In this document: piece by piece, positions 16,574 through 25,970 of the stretch | Numbering within the stretch: the first letter of the stretch is position 1 | Layout of the letters: every line of letters begins with the position of its first letter | Translations under genes and position numbers: made by a program | Source: Lachnospiraceae bacterium | GTDB taxonomy: Bacteria > Bacillota > Clostridia > Lachnospirales > Lachnospiraceae | Assembly (NCBI GenBank): GCA_902362715.1 | Contig: CABIXN010000004.1 | Coordinates: forward strand, 273,337-337,336 | Direction: 5' to 3' | DNA length: 64,000 nucleotides | Notes under the pieces: generated by a model | Told to the model about the DNA's origin: nothing | The model's database searches: none | The model's input: only the letters and a program-made list of their open reading frames with translations

Positions 16574-17148
16574 AGGGGAGCGCACATATCTTCAAGGACA
16601 TCGGACAAAGAACGTGAAATGATAAAATCATATACCTGCGCAAGCTCTTCCGGCTGGATTTCCATTCCCCCCTGTATCCATGTCATCAAAATATATGTAA
16701 TTGTCTGAGAATAATACTCTGACAGGTGCTCGGGGGTAAGCCAGCGGTTCATGGGCTCTTTGCTTCCCATCTGATCTGCAATCATACTGCAGAGAACCAG
16801 CTGGATCCCTAACTCCACCATCCCCCGGAAAGAGTTTTGACCTTCCAGCTTGCTGGCATGCATATAAAATTCTTTCTCTTTGCGCATATTCTGAAAGATC
16901 AGGATCATTGCTTCATTAATCATTCCATTGCTTAAAAGCGGCTGTACCGGTGTTACGATATCTTTAATCATAATCCACTGCAGCAAACTGTATTTGTCTT
17001 CAAAATGATTATAGAAGGTAGGGCGTATCACCCCCGCTCCATCTGTGATCTGTTTTATTGTAATTTTCTCAATGGGCTGCTGGCACGCCAGTTTTTTAAA
17101 ACTATCTGCCAGCCGTTCATTTACGGATTTTCTATCTTTTCCAATCAT
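16570..17148 (-). CDS. TetR/AcrR-family transcriptional regulator
   Basis: 192 residues. The N-terminal helix-turn-helix spans about residues 20-50 (ITIKQITDGAGVIRPTFYNHF, with the family YxHF ending). The C-terminal half is the helical ligand-binding and dimer domain. Its neighbours are the small plus-strand gene (convergent, overlapping by four bases) and the corrinoid module, so it may control either, but no matching palindrome was found at their promoters. It stands alone in its transcription unit, with the DUF134 gene upstream 52 bases away. Confidence 0.9.
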   Translation of the reverse strand: MIGKDRKSVNERLADSFKKLACQQPIEKITIKQITDGAGVIRPTFYNHFEDKYSLLQWIMIKDIVTPVQPLLSNGMINEAMILIFQNMRKEKEFYMHASKLEGQNSFRGMVELGIQLVLCSMIADQMGSKEPMNRWLTPEHLSEYYSQTITYILMTWIQGGMEIQPEELAQVYDFIISRSLSDVLEDMCAPL

Positions 17149-17200
17149 ATTTTCTCCGTGGGCAATAAGCTCCTTATACTTACATCTGAACCTTTAAATG

Positions 17201-17953
17201 CTAGTGGCAGCCATGTCCGCAGGACTCGCTGCTGTGATCATGACAGCCCTCACCTTCTGCATGAGCATGGTCCTTACATACAGTATCCGGATCATAGTTC
17301 AGGGTTCCTGCCAGAAATGCCGCAACCTGTCCGTCTGCCAGTCCCTGAGCTCCCGGATATAAAGTAATCCCGCATTCAGCCAAAGCATTCCTTGCTCCGC
17401 CGCCGATTCCTCCGCAGATTAACACTTCCACGCCAAGATCCGCAAGAAATCCCCCCAGCGCACCGTGTCCGCTTCCATTTGTATCAACCACTTTGCTATT
17501 TACCACCTTTCCGTCCTCTACCTCATAAACCTTAAACTGTTCTGTATGTCCAAAATGCTGGAATACACTTCCGTTTTCATAAGTAACTGCAATTTTCATA
17601 ATCCTTCTTCCTCCTGATTTACTGATTTTTTTCTGAATCTGACATCTGCAGCTGACCTCCCGGCAGAGCCGGTATGTTCCTCCGCTGATCTTAAGCCTGG
17701 CGCCCTCAACCAGAAATCTTGCAATCTTTTTTCTGGCGTCCGCATAGATGGACTGAACGGTGGCCCGCCCTACCTGCATCTGAGCCGCACACTCCTCCTG
17801 GGTCATCCCCAGATAATCAATCAGTCGGATCGTCTCAAACTCATCTACTCCCAAAAGCAGCTGACGATCATCTTTGCAGGCCAGATCCTTTGCTTCAAAA
17901 TTCTGATATACAGGCAGCCTGCATATCCGTTTTTCTTTTCCCGGTCTTGGCAT
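17201..17953 (-). CDS. DUF134 (UPF0251) DNA-binding domain fused to NifX/NafY-type FeMo-cofactor domain
   Basis: 250 residues from ATG 17953 (AAAGGAGC upstream); a TTG extension was rejected. Residues ~1-100 are UPF0251: MPRPGKEKRICRLP, then a helix-turn-helix around MTQEECAAQMQVGRATVQ. Residues ~115-225 are a dinitrogenase Fe-Mo cofactor biosynthesis fold (MKIAVTYENGSVFQHFGH, ICGGIGGGARNALAECGI). The tail is His/Cys-rich (DHAHAEGEGCHDHSSESCGH), a probable metal-binding segment. The usual arrangement is two separate genes. Fused, this would be a metal- or cluster-sensing regulator (inference). No nitrogenase genes are present. Confidence 0.88.
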   Translation of the reverse strand: MPRPGKEKRICRLPVYQNFEAKDLACKDDRQLLLGVDEFETIRLIDYLGMTQEECAAQMQVGRATVQSIYADARKKIARFLVEGARLKISGGTYRLCREVSCRCQIQKKISKSGGRRIMKIAVTYENGSVFQHFGHTEQFKVYEVEDGKVVNSKVVDTNGSGHGALGGFLADLGVEVLICGGIGGGARNALAECGITLYPGAQGLADGQVAAFLAGTLNYDPDTVCKDHAHAEGEGCHDHSSESCGHGCH

Positions 17954-17968
17954 TTGTTCGGCTCCTTT

Positions 17969-18011
17969 ATTGGCATATGTCAATTATATATTTGTTTCTG
18001 ATTTTTTACAA
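17969..18011 (-). promoter_or_regulatory. Promoter of the DUF134-NifX gene with overlapping operator-like palindrome
   Basis: On the minus strand -35 TTGTAA (18006-18011), a 17-base spacer and a perfect -10 TATAAT (17983-17988). A 16-base near-palindrome ATTGGCATATGTCAAT (17969-17984, one mismatched pair) overlaps the end of the -10 and the start point, where a repressor would act. The encoded protein has its own helix-turn-helix, so autoregulation is plausible. Confidence 0.65.
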
Positions 18012-18066
18012 TGTTTTTTTATATAAACTGTTAATTTTAACTTTTCCCCTGCTTTTCGGCTCTGTT

Positions 18067-18208
18067 TTTACATTTATTTAACATAGATTTAACATACGTA
18101 TTTTCTATTACCGAAATGTTAAAACTATATATTGACAAACAAAATTTTCTTCGATATGGTGGGGATTGTAAAGCACATGAAAAATATTGAGTTTATGAAA
18201 ATACGTAT
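18067..18208 (+). promoter_or_regulatory. PhoP-box-like repeats, promoter and inverted repeats before the Na/phosphate transporter
   Basis: Three hexamers TTTACA, TTAACA, TTAACA start at 18067, 18078 and 18089, an exact 11-base period as in Bacillus PhoP boxes. A -35 TTGACA (18132-18137) with a 17-base spacer and -10 TATGGT (18155-18160) follows; a TATATT at 18127 is an alternative. A 12-base inverted repeat ATACGTATTTTC (18094-18105) and its complement (18197-18208) brackets this promoter, each arm containing the octamer ATACGTAT. The right arm ends two bases before the GAGGAGGA ribosome binding site. Confidence 0.6.
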
Positions 18209-18225
18209 CTGAGGAGGAGAAATCC

Positions 18226-20001
18226 ATGGACATTTTTGGAATACTGTCAATGATTGGCGGGCTTGCTTTATTCCTTTACGGAATGAATGTTATGGGCAGC
18301 GGACTGGAAAAAGTTTCCGGCGGACGTCTAGAACAGATTCTGGAGAAATTAACATCCAATCCAATCAAAGCCGTTTTGCTGGGAGCCGGAGTGACCGCAG
18401 TTATTCAGTCATCATCTGCCACAACAGTTATGGTGGTAGGCTTTGTTAATTCAAGCATTATGAAATTATCTCAGGCCATCGGCCTGATTATGGGCGCAAA
18501 TATTGGAACAACCATCACCGCCTGGCTGTTAAGCCTTACGGGAATTGAAAGTTCCAATGTATTTCTGCAGATGTTAAAACCAAGCTCTTTTTCACCGATT
18601 CTGGCCGTGATAGGTATTTTACTTTATCTTGGCGGAAAAAACAGCAAAAAGAAAGATATCGGCGAAATTATGCTGGGTTTTGCAACACTAATGTTCGGAA
18701 TGGACGCCATGAGTGCAGCTGTGGCTCCTTTAGCGGACGTTCCTGAGTTTACTAACATCCTTACTTTATTTAGCAATCCCCTGTTTGGTGTTATCGCCGG
18801 AGCCGTTCTAACCGGCATTATCCAGAGCTCTTCCGCATCAGTAGGTATTCTTCAGGCGCTGTCTATTACCGGCGGATTTACTTACGGGTCTGTAATTCCT
18901 ATTATTATGGGACAGAATATAGGAACCTGTGTAACAGCGATTATTTCCTGTCTCAGCGGAAACAGAAACGCAAAACGAACTGCTCTGGTGCATCTGTACT
19001 TTAATATAATAGGTACTATCATATTTCTTGCGCTGTATTATATACTGAATGCAATTATCCATTTCCCTTTTACAAACTCAGTTGTAGGGCCGGGAGGAAT
19101 CGCACTGATCCACAGTATATTTAACATTTTTACAACTTTTATTCTGCTGCCATTTACCAAAGGACTAGAGAAACTGGCTTATCTTACACTTCCGCGTACA
19201 ACGGAAGAGGAACAGACAGAATCCAAGGAAGACCGTTTCCGTATGCTCAGCGACCGCTATTTGTCAAGCCCTGCATTTGCATTAGAAAACGTCAGAATCC
19301 TTTCCTGTGACCTGGCTAATCTTGCAAAGGAATCTGTAGGCAAGGCCATGAATCTGTTATTTAATTATTCGCAGAAGGAATTTGACCAGCTGGAAGAGTT
19401 AGAAAATACTGCTGATATGTATGAGGACCGGCTGACAAGCTATCTGTCAAAACTAAATGGTCAGAACGTGACCTTTAAAGACGGCCGGGATATTTCAGTC
19501 CTGCAGCACTGTATCACAGACTTTGAACGAATCAGCGATTTATCCATAAATATCGGACAATATGCCTCTTCCATCCATCAGCAGAATTTTGAATTTTCCA
19601 AAAAAGGCCGGGAGGAGTTGTCTGTATACAGCGAAGCACTGAAAGATATCAGCAGCCGCTGTGCTCAGGTATTTATTAACAAAGATCAAGAGCTTGCACT
19701 TTCTGTAGAACCTCTAGAAGAAGTAATTGACAGCATTAATAAAACTGTCAACAAACAGCATATGAAACGCCTGAGAAACGGCAAATGTTCTGTGGAACTT
19801 GGTATGCTTCTGTCTGATATTACAACACATATGGAGCGCATTTCCGATCACTGTTCCAATATTGCTATTTATGAGCTGCAGCTTGCAGACAGCAGCATTG
19901 AAGAACATGCCTACCGGGAGCAGCTTGACGAAATAGAGACAGAGACATTCAACCGTGAATACGAAGCATTCAAAGAAAAATATCAGATCAAAAAATCATA
20001 A
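18226..20001 (+). CDS. Na/Pi cotransporter family protein (PNaS) with PhoU-like domain
   Basis: 591 residues. Two inverted membrane repeats each carry the QSSSA motif (VIQSSSATTVMVVGF near 65 and IIQSSSASVGILQAL near 200), the signature of NptA/PNaS sodium-phosphate symporters. The C-terminal ~230 residues are a soluble helical PhoU-like domain (LLFNYSQKEFDQLEELENTADMYED, DFERISDLSINIGQYA, HMERISDHCSNIA) that in this family links transport to phosphate status. ATG 18226 follows GAGGAGGA. It is a single-gene transcript with its own terminator. The PhoP-box-like repeats upstream fit induction by phosphate starvation. Confidence 0.95.
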   Translation: MDIFGILSMIGGLALFLYGMNVMGSGLEKVSGGRLEQILEKLTSNPIKAVLLGAGVTAVIQSSSATTVMVVGFVNSSIMKLSQAIGLIMGANIGTTITAWLLSLTGIESSNVFLQMLKPSSFSPILAVIGILLYLGGKNSKKKDIGEIMLGFATLMFGMDAMSAAVAPLADVPEFTNILTLFSNPLFGVIAGAVLTGIIQSSSASVGILQALSITGGFTYGSVIPIIMGQNIGTCVTAIISCLSGNRNAKRTALVHLYFNIIGTIIFLALYYILNAIIHFPFTNSVVGPGGIALIHSIFNIFTTFILLPFTKGLEKLAYLTLPRTTEEEQTESKEDRFRMLSDRYLSSPAFALENVRILSCDLANLAKESVGKAMNLLFNYSQKEFDQLEELENTADMYEDRLTSYLSKLNGQNVTFKDGRDISVLQHCITDFERISDLSINIGQYASSIHQQNFEFSKKGREELSVYSEALKDISSRCAQVFINKDQELALSVEPLEEVIDSINKTVNKQHMKRLRNGKCSVELGMLLSDITTHMERISDHCSNIAIYELQLADSSIEEHAYREQLDEIETETFNREYEAFKEKYQIKKS

Positions 20002-20034
20002 CAGCCAAGTCATATCACAATAGCATTTTTTCAA

Positions 20035-20088
20035 AGAAGGTGTGCCGCCGTCTGCCAAAAACAGAAGGGGCACACCTTCTTTCCTTTT
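20035..20088 (+). terminator. Intrinsic terminator of the Na/Pi transporter gene
   Basis: AGAAGGTGTGCC (20035-20046) pairs perfectly with 20069-20080 across a 22-base loop, then TTCCTTTT. It sits 34 bases after the stop. On the minus strand the same stem is followed by TTTGAAAAAA, so it may also catch lactate dehydrogenase transcripts. Confidence 0.8.
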
Positions 20089-20143
20089 ATCTGCAAATGA
20101 TACTGCATTGAAAGCAGTACAAGCTTTCTATTTGTTGATACTG

Positions 20144-21094
20144 TTATATCTTCATATTCAGTTTCTCTATTACCGCTCTTAACTGCCCAGCAGAAGCCAG
20201 AAGGGCACTGCGCTCCTTTTCATTCAGCGGAATTTCCAGAATCTCTTCTACACCATGCTTCCCGGTTACAGAAGGAATACTCAGCGCCATATCAGAAAGT
20301 CCATACTGCCCATTAAGCACTACAGATAGAGGAAGTACAGAATGCTCATCTTTAACAATGCTCTCTGCTATCCGCGTTACAGCCATTGCGATACCGTAAT
20401 AAGTAGCGCCTTTTCTGCTGATAATTTCATACGCACTGTCCCGAACGCCTTCGTACAGCCTCTCCATAGACTCTTCATGCTTAAAATGTCCTCTGAGCTC
20501 ACAAAAATGATGCAGATCAATCCCGGAAACATTCGCCCCGCTCCAGACCGCCAGCTCACTGTCTCCATGTTCTCCTATAATAAATGCATGGACACTCCTT
20601 GCATCAACACTTAAATGCTCTCCTAAAAGCTGCTTTAAACGGGCAGTATCCAGCACCGTTCCAGACCCAATAACCCGGTTCACCGGAAATCCTGATATTT
20701 GATAAGCTGCATAAGTCAGCACATCCACCGGATTTGATACAATCATCAGGATTCCCTCTACCCCTCTTTTTTGAATTTCCGGTACTATCTTTTTCAGAAT
20801 TTCCACATTTCGGTCAATCAGATCTAAACGGGTCTCCCCTGGTTCCTGACTGGCCCCTGCGGTAACAATAATCAGCGCACAGTCTGAAATATCCTCATAG
20901 CTTCCTGCATAAATATCCATGGAAGCCGCATAAGGCATCCCGTCGGCCAGGTCCATGGCCTCGCCTTCCGCCTTCTTTTTATTTGCGTCAATAAGCACCA
21001 ATTCTGAAAATAAACCTCTCTGCATCAGACTAAATGCAATGGACGAGCCTACGAAACCGCATCCTATAATAGCTGCTTTTCTTATATTTATCAT
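20144..21094 (-). CDS. ldh: L-lactate dehydrogenase
   Basis: 316 residues. NAD-binding GxGxxG appears as IIGCGFVGSSIA at residues 9-20. GASQEPGETRLDL near 80-92 places Gln, not Arg, at the substrate-specificity position, favouring lactate over malate. VSNPVDVLTYAAY and the active-site His in IIGEHGDSELAVWSG (about residue 175) are intact. The enzyme reduces pyruvate to lactate and regenerates NAD in fermentation. It lies 56 bases downstream of the GH13 gene and is probably cotranscribed, linking maltodextrin breakdown and lactate formation (inference). Confidence 0.95.
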   Translation of the reverse strand: MINIRKAAIIGCGFVGSSIAFSLMQRGLFSELVLIDANKKKAEGEAMDLADGMPYAASMDIYAGSYEDISDCALIIVTAGASQEPGETRLDLIDRNVEILKKIVPEIQKRGVEGILMIVSNPVDVLTYAAYQISGFPVNRVIGSGTVLDTARLKQLLGEHLSVDARSVHAFIIGEHGDSELAVWSGANVSGIDLHHFCELRGHFKHEESMERLYEGVRDSAYEIISRKGATYYGIAMAVTRIAESIVKDEHSVLPLSVVLNGQYGLSDMALSIPSVTGKHGVEEILEIPLNEKERSALLASAGQLRAVIEKLNMKI

Positions 21095-21149
21095 AAAAGC
21101 CTCCTTTTTATTTATAGGCTTTCACAATCAAGATGCTCTTATTCAGCTC

Positions 21150-23276
21150 CTACACATTATCTTCTTTTGTTTCGTCTGCATCCGCTTTCTTCAACACAAC
21201 ACTGGACTTTTTGGGCAGTGTAATTCTCAGACTGCCTCCGTGGACCTTATACTCCACCGGCACAGTGGAATAGGAATCTTCCTTTGTATACATCACCTGC
21301 TGCAATACCGCCTCTTTTTCAATTCCCAAAGGGCTTACAGAGAATTCAGCGCAGCGGGAGCAGGCATCATTATTTACAATGATGACAAACTGCTCTGCTC
21401 TTGTAAAACGTCCATAGCAAAGCAGATTTTGTTCACCGTTTAAAAATTTCACAGAACCTCTTTTTAAAGCCGGACTGGATTTATGCAGAGCAATCATCTC
21501 TCTGTGAAATTCAAGAAGATCTTTATCCTCGTGTCCCCACGGATATGTTCTCCGGTTATCCGGATCAGTAAAGCCGCACACACCTGCTTCATCTCCATAA
21601 TAGATGGTTGGTGCCCCCGGCCAGGTCATCTGGATTACAACAGCTGCTTTCATTACGCCCTTATCAATATCTTCTGACGCCGCCCCAGCCCCGAGGGAAT
21701 AGGCTCTCCCTACTTTGTGGTTGGTTCTTGTAAGGAATCTGGAATGATCATGATTCGAAAGCTGATTCATTGCACACTGCAGCGAATTAGTCATAAAATT
21801 TGCCATATAGTGCCCCATGGCATCCTGAAAGCTCTTTAGATTTCCCAGCATATAATCCTTATATTCTTCACTGTGCTTTTCCATTCCAGTGAGAAACCAG
21901 CTGACCGGTTCCATAAATGCATCATAGTTCATCACAGAATCCCACTGATCTCCGCCAAGCCAGGCTTTGGGATCTCCGTAATGTTCCGCAAGAATCAGGG
22001 CCTTGGGATTTGCCTCCTTTACAACACGCCGGAATTCTCTCCAGAAATGGTGATTATACTCCTGAGAATGCCCCAGATCTGCAGCCACATCCAGACGCCA
22101 TCCATCCGCATTAAAAGGCGGCGAAACCCACTTTGCAGCGACCTTCAGAATATAATCTTCCAATTCCTTAGAGCCTTCATAGTTTAACTTCGGAAGCGTA
22201 TCATGTCCCCACCAGCCTTCATAAGTCACATTATCCGGAAAAGAATTTTCATTTTGAAAATGAAAATACCGGTGGTACGGACTGTCTTTATCAATATAAG
22301 CGCCAGGAGGAAATCCTTCTTTTCCTTCATAGATTTTTTCCCGGTCCAGCCATTTATTAAATGAGCCGCAGTGATTAAACACTCCATCCAGTATTACTCT
22401 CATTCCACGGCTGTGGGCCTCATGAACCAAACGGATAAACAGCTGATTGCTGGCTTCTAGATTTTTCAGGCTCGTTACACGCCTCTGATATTTTCCGGCC
22501 TTCCGGTTATCCGTATCGCCGGCATTCATCAGCTGGTTGTCATCCTCCAGTATTACACCAAAATGAGGATCTATATAATCATAATCCTGGGTATCATATT
22601 TATGGCTGGAAGCAGACACAAACAGCGGATTAAAGTACAATACCTCAACACCCAGATCCTTTAAATAATCAAGCTTTGAAATAACCCCTTCCAGATCTCC
22701 TCCGTAAAAATCCGCAACGTCAAAATCATCCGGACATTTATCCCAGTTTTCCACTTTTTTTGTCAGGCGGTTAATATAATAATATTCGCCGCTTTCTACA
22801 TCATTAGAAAGATCCCCATTACAGAAACGGTCCGTAAAAATCTGATACATCACCGCTCCTCTGGCCCAGTCTGGCACCTTAAATCCCGGCACAATTACAA
22901 AATTATACTGCGGCCTGCACTCCTTAGCCACGCCAACTTTATCATAGTAACAGCAAAGCATCCCCGAAATAATCTCAAAATAATATTCACAGCGTTCGCA
23001 CCCCAGCTTCACTTCTGCCTGGTAATAATCAAATTCACCCTCCTGCTCCGCCAGCTTCATTTCGATTCTTCTGCCGTCAAAGCAAAGAACTACACGATCC
23101 ACATTATCCATTGCAGTCCTGAATCTTATGGTTACTGTATCATAAAAATCCGGCTCCTGAGGACTTCTGTAATCCTGGGTTTCATCAGAAAACAACGCCC
23201 ACTTCATCAAAATAGGCCGCATCTGCATAATATAGTTATGCATACTGTTCCACTTCCTAATAGAATCGTAATTCAT
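21150..23276 (-). CDS. GH13 alpha-amylase-family glycoside hydrolase (neopullulanase/maltogenic type)
   Basis: 708 residues with no signal peptide, so cytoplasmic. An N-terminal CBM34-like beta domain (about 1-130) precedes the GH13 barrel. VMYQIFTDRFCNGD opens the barrel. Region I is GMRVILDGVFNHCG. The nucleophile Asp is in ADGWRLDVAAD, the acid/base Glu in LILAEHYGD, and the transition-state Asp in LSNHDHSRF. A C-terminal beta domain ends the protein. Layout and active-site spacing fit GH13_20 enzymes acting on maltodextrins and cyclodextrins. The ribosome binding site is weak (AAGGCGG), and an intrinsic terminator lies only 39 bases upstream of the start. Confidence 0.93.
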   Translation of the reverse strand: MNYDSIRKWNSMHNYIMQMRPILMKWALFSDETQDYRSPQEPDFYDTVTIRFRTAMDNVDRVVLCFDGRRIEMKLAEQEGEFDYYQAEVKLGCERCEYYFEIISGMLCCYYDKVGVAKECRPQYNFVIVPGFKVPDWARGAVMYQIFTDRFCNGDLSNDVESGEYYYINRLTKKVENWDKCPDDFDVADFYGGDLEGVISKLDYLKDLGVEVLYFNPLFVSASSHKYDTQDYDYIDPHFGVILEDDNQLMNAGDTDNRKAGKYQRRVTSLKNLEASNQLFIRLVHEAHSRGMRVILDGVFNHCGSFNKWLDREKIYEGKEGFPPGAYIDKDSPYHRYFHFQNENSFPDNVTYEGWWGHDTLPKLNYEGSKELEDYILKVAAKWVSPPFNADGWRLDVAADLGHSQEYNHHFWREFRRVVKEANPKALILAEHYGDPKAWLGGDQWDSVMNYDAFMEPVSWFLTGMEKHSEEYKDYMLGNLKSFQDAMGHYMANFMTNSLQCAMNQLSNHDHSRFLTRTNHKVGRAYSLGAGAASEDIDKGVMKAAVVIQMTWPGAPTIYYGDEAGVCGFTDPDNRRTYPWGHEDKDLLEFHREMIALHKSSPALKRGSVKFLNGEQNLLCYGRFTRAEQFVIIVNNDACSRCAEFSVSPLGIEKEAVLQQVMYTKEDSYSTVPVEYKVHGGSLRITLPKKSSVVLKKADADETKEDNV

Positions 23277-23314
23277 ATTATACCGCCTTTTTATTTTTAA
23301 TTTTATATATAAGA

Positions 23315-23348
23315 AAAAAAGGCAGCCTGTCGATCTGCTGCCTTTTTT
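23315..23348 (-). terminator. Intrinsic terminator between ftsH and the GH13 gene; possible attenuator
   Basis: AAAAAAGGCAGC (23315-23326) and its complement (23337-23348) form a 12-bp stem with a 10-base loop and U-runs both ways. It ends ftsH transcripts, but it also lies inside the only leader available to the GH13 gene, whose ATG is at 23276. Confidence 0.8.
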
Positions 23349-23419
23349 AGGAGAAGGTATTTTTTACTATGGGGTGTAGCAAAAAACTATATAATGTATT
23401 GGGGGTTTTTACAGTTGTT

Positions 23420-23428
23420 ATTATAGCA
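23420..23428 (-). promoter_or_regulatory. Extended -10 promoter upstream of the GH13 gene
   Basis: TGCTATAAT on the minus strand is a perfect -10 (23420-23425) with the TGn extension and no good -35. Initiation near 23413 would give a ~137-nt leader that includes the terminator hairpin at 23315-23348. Confidence 0.5.
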
Positions 23429-23561
23429 TCCATCTATATAGAAGTGTGCACAAAGATAAAAAAAATTATCACGAGTTTTTGTAACTTTTCAAAGTTACCG
23501 AAAAGTTATGTTCTATCTTCTTTATAGGAATTCTGTATATTCCAAACTGCTCTGCCCATCC

Positions 23562-25436
23562 TTACTCTTCAAACATCTCAGTATCAGCCGCCTGGGCTCC
23601 AACACTTTCCTTCTCAAACAGCGCTTCAAATTCTTCACGCCCGATTTTCTCTTTTTCCAGAAGCAGCTGTGCACAGCTTTCAAGAATATCTCTGTTTTCC
23701 CGGATCATCTGCCGCGCTTTTGCATAGCATTCGTCTATAATCCGTTTGATTTCCTGATCAATTACACCTGCAATCTGCTCTCCGTAACCCCTTGTATGAG
23801 CAAGATCCCTTCCGATAAACACTTCATCGTCTTCATTGTCATAATTAATCAGGCCGACATTTTCAGACATTCCATACTTAGTAACCATTGCCTTTGCAAC
23901 TGCTGTAGCCTGCTTAATATCCTGTGATGCTCCCGTTGTAATATCATCAAAAATCAGCTCCTCTGCAACACGGCCGCCTAGATCCACAACAATCTCCTGA
24001 AGCATTCTTCCTTTCGTATTAAACATCTCATCCCGCTCTGGCAGCGGCATCGTATATCCTGCCGCCCCTACTCCTGTAGGAATAATAGATACTGAATACA
24101 CAGGTCCCACATCCGGCAGCAAGTGGAACAAAATTGCATGACCGGCCTCATGATACGCAGTAATCCGCTTCTCTTTTTCCGTAATAATTCTGCTTTTCTT
24201 TTCAGCTCCAATTCCAACTTTTACAAAAGCTTTTTTAATATCCCCCTGCTCAATATAAACACGGTTTTCCTTTGCTGCACCGATTGCTGCTTCATTCATC
24301 AGATTTTCCAGATCTGCTCCGGAAAAGCCTGCGGTAGTCTGCGCAATCTGTTTCAGGTCAACATTGTCACCGACGGGCTTATTTTTCGCATGTACTTTCA
24401 AAATCTCTTCACGACCGCCCACATCCGGACGCCCCACATGCACCTTTCTGTCAAAACGGCCCGGACGCATAATGGCCGGATCTAGAATATCCACACGGTT
24501 TGTTGCCGACATTACAATAATTCCTGCATTCACGCCAAACCCATCCATCTCCACAAGGAGCTGATTTAACGTCTGCTCACGCTCATCATGGCCGCCGCCC
24601 ATTCCGGTTCCTCTCCTTCGGGCTACAGCGTCAATCTCATCAATAAATACGATACAGGGAGCATGTTTTTTGGCATCCTCAAATAAATCTCTAACACGGG
24701 AAGCCCCGACACCTACAAACATTTCCACAAAATCAGAACCGGAAATGCTGAAAAACGGGACCCCGGCTTCTCCTGCAACCGCTTTGGCCAGCAAGGTTTT
24801 TCCGGTTCCCGGAGGGCCTACCAAAAGAACCCCCTTTGGTATTCTTGCACCAAGTTTTGTATATTTTTCCGGTTCTTTCAGGAAATCAACAAGCTCTTCT
24901 AACTCCTCTTTTTCCTCTTTCAATCCAGCCACATCGGCAAATCCTACCTTTATGTTTTCACCGGTAGTCATTCTGGCCCTGCTTTTTCCAAAGTTCATCA
25001 TTTTATTATTGCTGCCGCCGCTTCCTGCTGCCTGAGCATTCATAAACAGCATAATAATCAAGAACAGAACAATCCCCTGTATCAGCGCCGGAAGAATATA
25101 GACCATCCAGTTTGTCCCCGGAATATCCGACAGGGTAAAATCCTTAAAATTCTGACTTTCCAGATAAGTCTGTACTTCATTTACATCACTGACCTGAAAA
25201 CTTTTCTGGCTGTCATCTGTAAGCTTCACAAGCACCTCGCCAGTGGGAACTTCCCGGTTCTGATTAATCTGCACCGAGGAAACCTCTTCCTTTTGCAATG
25301 CCTCTTTAAATTGATCATAGGTATATGTATTACCCAGTGTACGCCGTGCATCAAAAGAATACCAGATTCCCATGATAATCAGCAGCACCAGAACATAGAT
25401 ACCTATGCTTCTAAACGGTGACCTTTTCAACTGCAC
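23562..25436 (-). CDS. ftsH: ATP-dependent zinc metalloprotease FtsH
   Basis: 624 residues. Two N-terminal membrane helices (about 10-27 and 108-130) flank a small extracytoplasmic domain. The AAA module has Walker A GPPGTGKT near 205, Walker [11 protein letters not shown], and the second region of homology ([22 protein letters not shown]). The zinc protease motif HEAGH is near residue 428. It degrades membrane and regulatory proteins as a hexamer. The start is a GTG at 25436 behind GGAGGAG; no ATG is available near it. It is last gene of the hup-to-ftsH cluster, 10 bases after hpt. Confidence 0.97.
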   Translation of the reverse strand: MQLKRSPFRSIGIYVLVLLIIMGIWYSFDARRTLGNTYTYDQFKEALQKEEVSSVQINQNREVPTGEVLVKLTDDSQKSFQVSDVNEVQTYLESQNFKDFTLSDIPGTNWMVYILPALIQGIVLFLIIMLFMNAQAAGSGGSNNKMMNFGKSRARMTTGENIKVGFADVAGLKEEKEELEELVDFLKEPEKYTKLGARIPKGVLLVGPPGTGKTLLAKAVAGEAGVPFFSISGSDFVEMFVGVGASRVRDLFEDAKKHAPCIVFIDEIDAVARRRGTGMGGGHDEREQTLNQLLVEMDGFGVNAGIIVMSATNRVDILDPAIMRPGRFDRKVHVGRPDVGGREEILKVHAKNKPVGDNVDLKQIAQTTAGFSGADLENLMNEAAIGAAKENRVYIEQGDIKKAFVKVGIGAEKKSRIITEKEKRITAYHEAGHAILFHLLPDVGPVYSVSIIPTGVGAAGYTMPLPERDEMFNTKGRMLQEIVVDLGGRVAEELIFDDITTGASQDIKQATAVAKAMVTKYGMSENVGLINYDNEDDEVFIGRDLAHTRGYGEQIAGVIDQEIKRIIDECYAKARQMIRENRDILESCAQLLLEKEKIGREEFEALFEKESVGAQAADTEMFEE

Positions 25437-25445
25437 TACTCCTCC

Positions 25446-25970
25446 TTAATCAAATTCTACAATCCCTATATATGGAAGATTTCTGTATTTCTGAGCATAA
25501 TCCAGTCCATATCCAACAATAAAGGTATCCGGAATTTCAAACCCTACATAATCCACAGGCACATCCACTACCCGGCGCTCCGGTTTACTCAGCAGAGTAC
25601 AAAGCTTCACACTTTTTGCCCCTCTGCTTCTTAAGTTTTCCAGCAGATACCCAAGAGTTCTTCCGGAATCTATAATGTCTTCTACAACGAGAACATTTTC
25701 TCCTTTTATAGAACTGTCTAAATCTTTTAATATCCGTACCGTTCCGCTGGATTCCGTTTCATCTCCATAGCTGGAAACAGACATAAAATCAATAAATACA
25801 GGAACCGTTATTCTCTTCGCTAGTTCACATGCAAAAAAACATGCGCCTTTTAAAATACAGATGAGCTTCACTGGCTCACCCTTCATATCTTCGCTGATGG
25901 CAGCGGCAAGCTCCGCAATCTTTGCATTCACCTTTTCCTCTGGATACATCACACGAATTGATTCACTCAT
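25446..25970 (-). CDS. hpt: Hypoxanthine phosphoribosyltransferase
   Basis: 174 residues. The PRPP-binding motif VLVVEDIIDSGRTLGYLL (about residues 100-117) and the CILKGACFFACEL loop near 38 identify a purine PRTase that salvages hypoxanthine and guanine with PRPP. The start overlaps the tilS stop by four bases. tilS-hpt-ftsH is a classic Firmicute arrangement; in Bacillus TilS and HprT form a complex that regulates ftsH, which gives this adjacency a functional meaning. Confidence 0.96.
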   Translation of the reverse strand: MSESIRVMYPEEKVNAKIAELAAAISEDMKGEPVKLICILKGACFFACELAKRITVPVFIDFMSVSSYGDETESSGTVRILKDLDSSIKGENVLVVEDIIDSGRTLGYLLENLRSRGAKSVKLCTLLSKPERRVVDVPVDYVGFEIPDTFIVGYGLDYAQKYRNLPYIGIVEFD

